Of a stretch of 64,000 nt of DNA, positions 14,101-26,100 are shown piece after piece. Each line of letters starts with the position of its first letter. The stretch's first letter is position 1. The stretch lies in assembly GCF_900496995.4 (NCBI RefSeq), contig NC_044010.1, forward strand, positions 4,216,001 to 4,280,000, read 5' to 3'. Origin of the DNA: Aquila chrysaetos chrysaetos. Lineage: Eukaryota; Chordata; Aves; Accipitriformes; Accipitridae. Position numbers and translations under genes: made by a program. The notes under the pieces are model-generated. The model saw nothing but the letters and a program-made list of their open reading frames with translations, was not told the DNA's origin and made no database searches.

Positions 14101-17100
14101 GATTTATAATGGGTAACCCAGCTGACAGGAAGCACAGTCAGATACCAGGAGGAAAGAAAGAAACAAGACCAATTCCCCAAGGAACAGAAAACCCGCTAGG
14201 AGCGTGTGTATGCGTGGGGCGTCTGAACAGGGAACGGTGGCAGCTGTGCCTTGGCAGAAGAGCGCCGGTAGGAGTAAAGGATGCATGCTAATCCCAGCCT
14301 GACTCAGTCGGAGCTGTCTCTGAGATGAGATAGGCTCCACTTTGAGTCACCAGAGTGATTCAGACATTTGTGGCTAAGGAAAGTCAAATTTTTAATGACT
14401 AGGGAGGCTTTGGCCTTTTGGTCATCCCTATGTCAAGTTCACAGATGTAACATCCCAGTCATGACCTCACTGGCTATCAACTTTTGGAAAATGATGCCCT
14501 CTCACGCTCTTCAACTTGCCATTCTAGTGATGGATGCTTGTTTCACAGGATAGGTAAGTTGACTCCGCTTGGCTTGGTCTAGCCTGGGCGTAGAGGGACC
14601 GAGTAAATCAGCTGTAGGAGGCCAAGCCTACCTTCTCTCTCCGGGCTCTATTCCTCTTGTTAACCAGGGCTTCTGAATCGTGCACTCCCAGAATCACCAG
14701 TGGAGTAAAAAAATCCTAAATGACATAAATTCATACCATGATTAATAGACATGTAATAAATGGAGTTGTTGGTTCTTCCTTGAATTCTGTGTTCTGCTGC
14801 TGTAATCCTGAGTTTTGGAGGGGGCCTCAGATTTCAAAGGCACAACACATATGGGTCAGAGATGTGGCTTGGAGGTTCGAATGGGTCATGACCTCAGAGA
14901 AGCTGGTATTCACTTGCTGTCTAAGCATTAGGTCTTTGGGACCTGGAAGTTAAATATGGGAATGAAAATCAGTGCTGGGGGAGAAAATACTGTGCACAAT
15001 CTAGTTGAAATCTCATGTTTTAGGTGCAGCAGTTAAAGTTTATATTTCTCTCCATCTCCACCTTTGGACAAGGCCATTCAACTGGAAACCTTGTATGAAG
15101 ATCACAAGAGTTCTTATACTTAGGATTTCTGGGCCGATTGTAATAGACTTTTTTTTTTTTTTAAAAGAAGCTGTAGTTATGGGTAAAAATTACTAGAAGG
15201 AGTTAACCTACCTTTAATTTGGGCAAAACAAGTGCATCCGCAGCTTATGTACACCAAGCGAGCTCACTTGTTTTTCTTTGCTATCACAACAGTGAGAAGT
15301 TCAAACTAGAGGGCACAGATCTCAGTTCTCAGTGTTAGGGAATAAAACATAATTCATATTCATCTCTGGCCTTGAAACTGGCAATGTTTGGTTTGCTAGT
15401 GGTTGTACATGAGAAATGGTCTGCTGGGAAAAGGACAGTGTCCAGAACAGAGATGGCAGCATCATCAGTGTGGATGTTGTAGTGACTGCTACAAGAAGAT
15501 GCTTCTCTAGTTGTGGCTGGTAATTTCAGGTTCATAATGTTTAAGCGACGGGTGGTTTGGGACGGGCTGTTTCCTTCCTTTCCTTTCCTAGCAGTGCTGA
15601 CGTCTGTCTGTAGGCAAAGCTTCTGCTGGCAGCGTGGGTCCCAGCATCTTTCTTTGAACTCGCTCCAAACTCCAGTGGCAGTAGGGTAGGCAGGAGGTTC
15701 CCGGACAGTCATGCATTGTTTGAACTCACTGGTGGTTTGTCCTCCCCTAGCACAAATATTGAAAAGGAATAGCTGAACAGATGAATACCAATGCAGTAAA
15801 CTCCTAGGAATGCAGACAAAAGCTTATCGTGGCTCTCTAAGCTCTTGGTGTGTAGAGACTTGCTCAAGACCAAGATGTATAACCTTGATTCTGTCTAACC
15901 TAGTCTAACCCTGAGTCTAAGAATTTATTAATCTGCCTGGACAGTGATTTTGCTAAGGCTTCTCCCATCATAAAAGATGCAAACTAACACAAACAATCCC
16001 TATAGCTATCTTCATATGACAGCCAAATATTGCATATTTTGAAGAATATGGAACTTGTATATCCAAGCTGTTTTCATAACACGGGGCTTGAAAGACCTGC
16101 TTTATTTTTAACACAGTTTCTGGGAGGAGGGTTCACTATTTTTCATTTTTTCCATTATTTTCACTTCTCTCTTTCCCTCTCTTTCTATTCCACCCATCAC
16201 TGCCCAAGTTAAAAAAGGGAAAAAGAACAACAACAACAAAAAAGAAACATAACTCCTAACTGAAGGTCTCACTCCTTAAATGCCCCTCTCCCCAAAACAT
16301 TGACCACCATGTCCCAAGGTGTGGGAATGATGTACCGAGACATGAAATAACAGTGCAGCAAATCTCTGCTGCGCTGGGGAAAAAAAGCAACTTCTTCTAC
16401 CAAGAGCTGTGTAAGGTAACAAGAGAGCATTCCCTCTGAGACAGGCTGTCTCATGTGATCCTCCTTATCCCTTTTCTTCTTCCCCTGAGTCTATTGCCAA
16501 GGCGGACTGTTTCCTTGTATCCCCGCAGGAAGCAGTATCACGCTTCCCCGAGGATGAGCAGTTGGCACGAATTCAAAATGTCATCCAGGAGCTCCCACCA
16601 TCACATTACAGGTGAGAACCTGTCCATGGAGGTACCGAGGAACAGTGTGGTGACCCTCACCGTCAGGGAATATTACTTGAAACAGCGCTTGAGTTAATTT
16701 CCAGAAGTCAGTTCCCAAAAGCTGACTCACCATTTCCAAATCTGAGGACAATTTAGCTGGCATTTAAATATCATTGAACAAACTGTTTTTAGAGATGGAA
16801 CAAGCTCTCCTTGCCACAGCCTATCATCCTCCTTCCCCGGGTATGACACCCATGGCACCTTTGGCCAGTGTCCTGGGTGTGGTGAGGAGAAGAAGATCTG
16901 CTGGAGGTGCCTGAGCAAGAGCTAAGCCCTCAGCCTGTGCAGCATCCCACTCCCTCTCCCATCCATCTGCCATCTTCTCTGCACCCATCATGCTAAGGAT
17001 GGTTTGGTTCATGCCCCATCCTCGGCCACCCCAGAGCACAGTGGTTCAGGTGTTCACCGCCATCCTGTGTAAATGCTGGTGCTGTAAATCCTCTGTCCTG

Positions 17101-20100
17101 TGGGGCCTGTTGTGCCTTTGCAGATGCTGCCTTCCTTGAGGAGGGGAGAAATCTGAGGCCAGGGCTGGGTCTGACCCTTGCCGTCCAAGTGGGCAGGCAT
17201 CGGTCGCTTGACACATTTTTCTTTCTCTATGTGAAACCCCTGCAGAACGCTGGAATACCTGATCAAGCACCTGACTCACCTGGCCTCCTTCAGCAACATG
17301 ACCAACATGCACACCAGAAACCTGGCCTTGGTGTGGGCTCCCAATCTCCTCAGGTACAGTAGAGAGTGCACTCATCCAGAGCACCGTGCTGAGCTCCAAG
17401 AGGAATGCCAGCACCTGACCCTGGAGACCCATCCCCTGAGGGAAATGCAAAGACAGGGAAAAGCAGAATAACTAAAGGGAACAGTAGAGCAGAGCAAACA
17501 GCTTTTAAAAGGAGAACAAATTCTTCCAGGTTGAATAATCTGAGGTTTTACTGCCAACATCCAAGGAAGCTTGTGGTTTTGTGTGTTTCTTAAAAAAAAA
17601 AAAAAAGCTGTTATTTGCAAGTTGAGCACATCGATTTAAAAATGAGGAGTTAGCTCATCCCTGTGGAACAGAAATGACATTTCTGACAGTGCCAGTGCTT
17701 CTGCAGTGGAGCGGTGAGAGACAGCAAGGCGTGGAAGGGAGAGCAACAGGGCAATAATACTACAGGCCTGTGCCCAGATCTGCTTGAGAAAAGTGAGTTG
17801 AGCTTGGTGGGTTTAATATGGCAGCTAGTGTTAGATCTCAAGACCGCCAGCTAGTTTGTCCTGTTTGCTATGCTTGGCACTCTGATGGGAAGATGCCCGG
17901 ACAAGATGCAGGCAGAGGTTTGGCTGATATGTTGTAGACCTAAGCAGAGCAAGAAAAAATAGTATCTGGAGAAAAAAAAAAATTGAAATATTTTGTATCT
18001 TGTTGAAATTCCCTTCCCTGTCCATCCCATACCCATGTATTGAGAGGAATGAACTATGCAGGGAGAGTCCAGGACTGAGCTGGGCAGGAGAGGGGAGTTG
18101 GCAGAGCTGGTGGGGGGAGCCCTGGGCTGGCAGTGGATAGGAGGGAGGGACACTGGCTAACTAGAGAGGTACAGGCCTGAAAAGCGTTGTCTAATGAGTT
18201 CTCTCACCCTTTTAAATCACAAAACAGGCAGAGCAGGTTCTGAAAATTAATCAAATATTGACTCTATTGAATATCACAAAGTGGACCTTTACTACTAAGA
18301 CATTTTCATTCTAGTATCTGTCCTTGTCAAAAAAACTGAAGTCTGTTTCCTTTTGCAATCTTTCCTAAGTGCAAGTCCCAGGGAGGAAAAGAAAGGAGCA
18401 TGCCATGCAACTGCAGTCTCCTTACAGGGTTATCCTCTTGGCAATGCCCCAAGCTATTATCTAACACACCAGTCATTAACTTTACAAAGGATCCATTGCC
18501 CAGAGATAATTTCTTCAGCAACACTTTGGCATGTCAAGATAAAGAATGTTTCTTTGCTGAGAGCAAGAGTGAGAATGTGGGAGTGCAGAGGGGCGGAGAA
18601 GAGACGACTGTGGCAGACGGCAAAGCATTGAAAAAATTGGTGTGGGGAAGACCTAAGAAGGGTTTTAAGGGATTTCACTGAGAGATAATTGAAGCATTGA
18701 GTAGGGATCTGGAAGCAGTGTTTGAAGGCTCCTGTGTTGTCTTTCAGGCCCAACATTGAAATAGCTAAAAGAGGAGCAAAGAGGGAGAAGAACGGAGTTT
18801 GAGAGTCACAGTTTTTTCTATTGCTGAAGAATGTAAAAGCTAAGTAGGGAAAATAACACAGGCAGGAAAGAAAATAACTCAGGTAGCAGACAAAACCAGG
18901 GAAAATAATTTTAAAGAGAGAGAAAAGGCAGAGAGAGGATGAGGGCCTGTGAGGGAAGGAGAGGAAGAGGCAAAGCAAGAATGGGGAAGACTTCCCTGTT
19001 CCAAGTCTTGCAGGAAGAAAGCTAGTCTTTCCTTCCCAGGGACTGTGTGTGGCAATGCTGGCTACTAGTATACCTCTTTCCTCATGCAGGTCAAAGGAGA
19101 TTGAGGCAGTTGGCTGCAATGGGGATGCAGCTTTCCTGGAGGTGCGAGTGCAGCAGTTGGTGATCGAGTTCATCCTGAATCACGTGGACCAGATCTTCAA
19201 CAACAACAGAAAAGCCAGCTCTGCGGAGAACATTGGTAACAACCTCCCTGAACCATTCCAAGTGTCACTTGCCATGTACTCCAGGTCTAAGTGTATCCCC
19301 TTTAACTAATATTTCAAGCACATCAACCCTTACCATCCTCACAGACTCCCCCAAAGACACCTTGAGGCCAATCTCTCATTACTCTTGTCCTCTTCATCCC
19401 TATCTCCAACATTTTCTTTTTGAATACTAGCCTCCTTCATTGTGCTCCCAGATCGCCCCATGGCTCATCTTTTGCATGATCTCACCTGGCTTAACCCTTT
19501 CCACAAAAGGAAGACCACCTGATTGCCTCTCAATCCTGGTGTAAGCTTTGCCTCTAAGCCCATCAGCCACAGTCTCAATTCTTCTCTCAGGCTTGCCCAG
19601 TTATAATTCCTTATACCAATGATACCTGCCCTGCAGCCACCATATCCAACCAAGTCAGAGGCCACACTCCCCGGGTAAAACTTAAGCTTGTGTTCTAAAA
19701 ACTTATGTCTTGTACCTGGGGACATTTCACAAAAGAGATTTCCCCCCCTCCACTGGGACATCAACAGTTTTCAGAGATGCTGATTTTGTTATTTAGTGAT
19801 GGGTTTGTTGCCAAAATGCTTTTAAGTCTGAGAATTGAGAGGGCCTGGATTCACAGTGAGCTCACATAATTTCAGAAATATGCATCTTTCTGTTTTACAC
19901 ACTGGGAAGACTCGTAATACCTTCAGAAGTGAGGGAGTAACCACCTTTCTTCTTTCCAGCCCTGTATCAGCTCGTCCCGTCCACTTTTCCCTTAACATGT
20001 GGCATTCTATGCTAGTTTGTCCCTGGAGCCCACATTTCCAGTGCCCTGCTCAACCTGTAACACCTCTGCTCTGCTGGTGCAGGTGCCATTCCTATGCCCT

Positions 20101-23100
20101 TATTTATGCCCTGGCAGAAGGCACGGAGTGAGGAACTGCTCCCATACTGCCTTAAGCATTGTAGCGAAAGACTGGCTAGTAAATTCCAAGGCTTCTAGTT
20201 GTACTGCAGGTCACTGGTCCAAAGGTGGCCCAAGTTTAGTAAGTGCTGAACCCTGCTGGCCTTTAACAGCCTTATGGGGTCAAGAGAGGAAAATGCTGAT
20301 GATCCCAGTTGATTTCTTAGTGGGAAAGTGCTATTATTGGGATGGCATATGGGAAGTTGCCTTTGCCACTGCCCATGTAAACAGAGACCTTCAGTTCCCA
20401 GGGCTAGTGGTCACACTGCTTTCCATAGCCCTGAAATGCATTAGGAAGGTAAAATAATGCTGGTTTTTAGAACAGTCCCCCTTCCTGGAACAAGACAAGG
20501 GGAAAGATGTGGAAGTGAGAGAAAGAATTAGGCACCAGGTTTGGATCGGGGACTAAACTGCTCCAAAATCTGGGGAGGGAGGGAGGGAGGGGAAAGGGAA
20601 ATGTGTGAATCCTGGTGTTTTTCAGAGATACCTCTCTCACACTGAAACATCTACAGCAGAGGCAGCAAGTCTGTGCAACGCAGCTTTTGGCTGGTGAGCG
20701 TGGCCCCTGCTGGGAATGCACTCAGATGGATAAGGTTGCTGGGGAGATGGAAGACTTATCTGACAAAAAGCCTCTCTCCCTGCACGTGCCGCTCCTTTCC
20801 CCCCTCCGCAGGAGATGTTCCAGTCAAATAAAGACATGAAGCTCTTGCTCTCGTCTCTCCTCACCCCAGGCTGGAATGTATTTTCTTGCTTTTCAGAGAG
20901 CACATCGGTTGTGAAAAGTCTGACCCTCCCCTCGGCCTCCCTGCCGATGAAACTGGTGAGCCTGGAAGAAGCGCAGGCACGGAGTCTGTCTGCCTCCCAC
21001 CCTGCTCGGAAGGAAAGGAGAGAGAACAGTTTGCCTGAAATTGTCCCCGTAACTGGGTCCCTCTTCCACACAGTTGTTGACCTCCCTGACAGCAAGTAAG
21101 TGCCGAGAAGAGTGTAAAGTGCAAACAAAAAAGTGCAGGTTCCCCAGCATGATTGGGAATGAATGAGACTTTTGTTAGCATAATGCCCCCACACCTGCAC
21201 AAAAGAATCTACAGCCACCATCGAGAGAAAAATCGTGTGCACTTCTCAAAAGAGGCACAGCTGCTCCTGAGAAGCATTGCAGTTGGTGGGTTCGTAGCTC
21301 CACTAGCCCTCATCCCTCTACCGAGGCAGAACCTCACAGACCTCCTGCAGGAGGAATTAATTGTCTTTGCATCCTTGTGTCGGCTCAGGATTTGGCTAAA
21401 CATGGGCTGAACGCGGAGCAGGTCCAGACACAGTTCTTCTACAAGTTCCACCTGCTGGTGGCTTGTCCATGGTGCACCTGGTGGCATTGACCTGCTCAGC
21501 TTCATCGTTCTCCAGGTTCCCATATACTCATAGCCACGCAGTAAGGCGAATTTTCACTCCTAGCACATGGAGAGATATTTACATAGTGGCACCTATGCCA
21601 CCTATGCCAGGAGAAGAGTCTGATTTCAGCTGAGGTTGCTGCAGTTGTTGGCACTGCTGCCCACCATAAGTATTTATCTATTGGTCTATCTATCTGTTAA
21701 TATATGGCCACTCTACTGCCTGGTTCTGAGACATTATAGCCTCTGCAGCAGGAGGCTCATTAATCTACTGACCCAAAGCACCAGAGCAAAGATATTTATT
21801 TGCACTTGATATATTCAAGCAAAAAGGAGCCATCTAACAGAATACTGGCAAGAGGATAACCAGCTTAAGACAAAAGGGTGTATTGCCCCTGTAGAGTGCC
21901 TTTTCCTTTCTCACTTGAAGCGAACAGTCCTATCCCCAAGATATTAATCCTCTTTGCACAACTGATTTGTGCTCTTCTGAGTACTGATCTGAAACAAGAG
22001 CAGAACTATAGGGCTAGAAAGCCCATTGTGGAGAGCAAGACAGGGAGAAAAGAGGGTTCTTGCTCTGGAAGAGCAGAGAGTGAGGGAGGAGTCAGAATGG
22101 GTATGTGAAGGAACTGAAACAGCTTCATGCATGTCTGCTTCATGCAGACAAAAACTGGCTTCAGGAGTAGCAGCTTCTATTTAAAGCTGGGATTTCTAAA
22201 GAGACACAGGGAGCTGGTGTCCCACTTCCTCTGACAGTCAGGAGAAATTGATTTAATTCCCTTAAGCCTCCTCATTGTGGGTTAGTACATTATACTTGCA
22301 TATAATCATATAACACCTATAATTAAATTAATGTTGGCCTGAGAAGCATTAATAGCTAGTTTGTATTAAGGGATCCTTTTTTTTTCGCAAAGTCATAAAA
22401 ACTGTAAGACATGTGGACTCTAAAGGATAGCTTTATGCACTGAGCGATAGTACCAGTTCCATCAGTTCTCTGGAATTTATCTTGCATTCTGACATTAAAA
22501 CCTGTTAAAAAGGCAGTTTTTCTTTACTATATTGCAAGATAGTTCTAGCCTCAGAAACCTCTGCTTTCTGGAGACAAGCATGGTTGATCGCTCAGTCAAT
22601 CACAGTTGCTGTAGCATGATGCCAGTGCCAACTCTCTGAAGAGCGGGCTTAGGTGTCTTCCCATCCATGACATGGTTAAATCAGCAATACAGATAAATCA
22701 CTTAGTGAAAATCAAGAGTTGGTTGTGTAGCTATGCCTTGCATGCCTTAGAATTAAAAGAGGTGTGAGAAGAAAAGCAGGACAGTGTTGAGGAGAGAGAG
22801 CTCAGAGGCTTTTGTGGGATCTTAAAAAGACAAAAGTCTCTAGGGTTTGGTAACCTCCTGAGCCCTTTTGCCTTCCAGGAGGAAATTATCTACCAAGTCC
22901 AAAAAATGGAAGTCGATATTTAACTTGGGCCGTTCTGGCTCAGAATCAAAGTCTAAACTGAGTCGAAACGGGAGTGTCTTCGTAAGGGCACAGAAGCTTT
23001 CTGGTAAGAACACGCTTTTCAGTTAAGTATTTCTCTCTGCAGCTTTCCTTTGTGATATTGATAGCATGGGGCAACCTGTATCCACATGACACTAACACCA

Positions 23101-26100
23101 TTAGACTTGAGATAGTCTAATGGGTTCATGTTTATTGCCTGGTTTCATGCACATCTCATTTTCACGTGATGGCGAGAAGCACCCTTTCAGGAGGATATGC
23201 CAGACAGATACAGTAAATATTCCATTTTGGTATGGAAAATAAACAGGCTCCGGTTGCTCAGCTGTCAAGCTTGGGACTAGGAAATGCAACGTAGGTTTGG
23301 ATTAGTCCACTCTTCCAGCCCAGCCAGCCTCTGGTTCCTAATGTTCCTTACATGGCACTGGGAGAATGTCTGCCCTTCCAGGCCGTCCTTCCACTAAAGG
23401 ACATTAAAGAACCAACTGTGTTCAGTGTCTTTGTGAAAAACAAGGTGCCAGCAGTTTCTATGGCTCCTGGCTCTCAGCACTTCGAGGGAAGCTATTACTT
23501 TTGCAGAATTTACAAGAGAGAAGTTGTCTGTTCTCCTGGCTGTAATCCCAAGTTCTAGCCCCTCCTGAGCTGCAATGTCTTAAACACCCTGCTTCCTAGA
23601 AAATCACATGGCAGTGCCAATTCCCAGTGTTCAGAAATGATGACTCAAGTTCTAAAAATCATGAAGTTGACTTAAAAGTAATCACAATTTTTAAAAGAAA
23701 GCATAACCTTTTTTACCTGAGTTCATAAAGAAGTGTTTTGGGTTTATATGTTTTAGATTTTTTAGTATCTCCAAGTCAAGAAATTTACTCTTTAAAAAGA
23801 AGATGCAGGTGCAATTTTTTAAAAACAATCTCATGACTCCAGGAGCTGGTGTTTGGAGGAGCACTACTGAACATTGCAAGACTTAAAACAAAATAGTTAA
23901 TGTTGGCAACATTACCTGCCACCACATATAAGAGAGGCTGTATTTGGATCAGAAGTGAGTGTGAAGCCAAATGCTGGATCCAGCTCTTCTTGGACCCCTG
24001 CCTTCCCCCATGTTTTGCATGTACAGATGGCCTCACACAGGGTGCCCATGGCAGACCTCAAAATAGCTCTCCATCCTATTTTGATCATGGGATCACCTTC
24101 TCAGTTTGATAAGGAATACTCTGTCCCAAAATAGTGCTAACCCAAGGATGCCCAGGAATGACTGGAGCCCAGTGGTCGTGGGGGCCGAGCCTTGTTCCAA
24201 ACACAGTACCGAGTGACAGGAGCCTGTACATTTTCGCCGGCAGGACACACAAAAGCGCAACCATGTGCAGAGATTTAGGCACCGAAGCAGTGCTTTTGAG
24301 AAGCAGTGCTTTAGCGCTGCCATGTTGTATTTTTGTGTGCTCTCTGCTTACAGCCTAATGTGAGGAAACAGATGAACTTGCTGTTGAAACTCAGCACATG
24401 CTTTAACACAGTCTGTGTCCATGCACACAAGTCTGCAAGGCACATAAAACGCGAGCTCCACAGCTTGAATTCTGTTCCTCCGCGAAAGCGGAGCCAGTGC
24501 TCAAGACATCATACCATATGAACGTAAAAGGTAGCCAGGACTCCATATAAATGCAAAAAGTATGTGGAGTTTCTCCTATGCTCATGTGAAAGTCAGTCCC
24601 AGAAGCCTTAATTATATAAATAAATGAAGTCCAACAAGCCTGCTCACTTTATGCCTTACCTACTTTGTGCAACATTGTAAACAGCAAACTTTGCTCCCAG
24701 ACATTTTCCACAGCTCCACGGACCCTTTTTGGGCTGCCAGAGAATGACTTGTCTTCCTTGCCAGCTACGTGCCCCCCATCTCTCCTTTTCAGAGCAGTAA
24801 CAGCTACGTATTCCAAAGTCTCTCAGGAACGGACCTGTAGAGTGTCTGGTGACAAATGGCAGCTTGTTTCTGGACAAGCAAGTCCAGCCAGGATGACCGG
24901 GAAAATAGGTTGCTTACTGCCCTCATAAATTTCCCGGAGTGCTTGCTGGAGGCAGGGTATGCTCGTGCCAGCGAAAGAGCCTGGGAGTGCAACGTAAAAA
25001 TAACCTAACATTTGCTATCAGGAATGAGAGGTGAGAAGGCATTTATGTCAGTTTAGCTAAAAAGTCCCTACAACCAATAGCCTGACTTGATCTGGGAGGG
25101 CAGCGGCGCATAACAGCTTTGGGGATGCTTAACTGCTTCACAGTGGAAATGGTGTTGACTGGCTGGGTTAAGTATAGCTCTCCACATGTCCAGCAGGTGC
25201 AAAGCTGTTGTTAGCGCTAGCAGATCCCCGGCTGTGTGGACAAGTGTTGTGAGTAATAAGCAGCGTGGTGTGGATACAGAGGGGGAATGCTTGGAAATGG
25301 AAAATAACTTTGATGTCTGCCTGGCATGCCCGTCTATATGTAGCCTTTGGTCTTTATGGGCTGAAACCTGCAAAGCCACAGGATCTGAAGCCTGCTTCTA
25401 AAACTCATTTTCCACAGAAAAAGCAACTATTCGGCCCGCGAAGAGCATGGACTCACTGTGTTCCCTGCCAGTGGAAGGTGAGACATCAATAGCCTGTACT
25501 GTAAGGGTGAAGGATTGCACCTCTGCATTCTCAGCTTTCCCCCGTGCTTGCACGGATGCAGTGGTCTGTATTTTGTCTATCTCACCGTGTTCTGTATCTT
25601 TGTATGCTTATGCCATGGCTGCTGACGTGCCCCTGCTTTTGTGTGCATGCATTTTTAACCCTTTTCTGTGTCTTTTATGTTGGCGTATGCACATCAGAGT
25701 TACCGCTGTGCCTAGCTGCATCTTTATTAGCAGTGGGATTGCTTCGATTTCCTTCTTGGTTATTCTGGGCACAAAATTCCCATTCATAAGTGAAAAGTGC
25801 TTGCAATAAGCTGACAAAGCCTGGAGCTGTGATCTTTGTGGGCAATGCACGCTAGCCCTAGACTTGGCTGCATCTGATAGAGGGGCCTCTAATAAAAGTC
25901 TTCGGTGATTTCCACTGGAGAGCATCCTGTCCAGCCCTGCCTGCCCAGTTTGAAGGAGGCCCCAGGGCTGGAGCCTGGAAGGTCTTCAGCGCGTGCTTTT
26001 CCCATCTCTCTGTGGAAATGTGGGTGTTCACCAGGACAGGACTCATCCCTGGAGGGATTGAGGAGGGGTCCTCACAGAAGAGGGTTGTTTGCTAGTGCTT

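Larger units (their letters stand above)
11169..16528 (+). other. ARHGAP31: ARHGAP31 introns 11169-11696 and 11842-16528
   Basis: Two GT-AG introns of 528 and 4687 bases flank the exon at 11697-11841. The larger one holds a near-perfect inverted repeat at 13441-13478 and a short T run near 15150. I see no other gene inside. Confidence 0.85.
16612..20896 (+). other. ARHGAP31: ARHGAP31 introns 16612-17245, 17354-19089, 19236-20896
   Basis: Three GT-AG introns of 634, 1736 and 1661 bases. They hold a short A run near 17590, a long antisense open frame of 238 codons at 18457-19173 with no recognised protein, and a G-quadruplex motif at 20572-20592. No nested gene is supported. Confidence 0.85.

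Noticed and set aside
18457-19173. 238-codon open frame on the minus strand inside an ARHGAP31 intron
   Set aside because: It crosses an ARHGAP31 exon (19090-19173) antisense, has no recognisable domain, and its composition (Ser/Phe/Leu/Cys-rich) fits a purine-rich strand read in reverse.
20637-21242. 201-codon open frame on the minus strand
   Set aside because: It is the antisense shadow of the ARHGAP31 exon at 20897-21095 and resembles no known protein.
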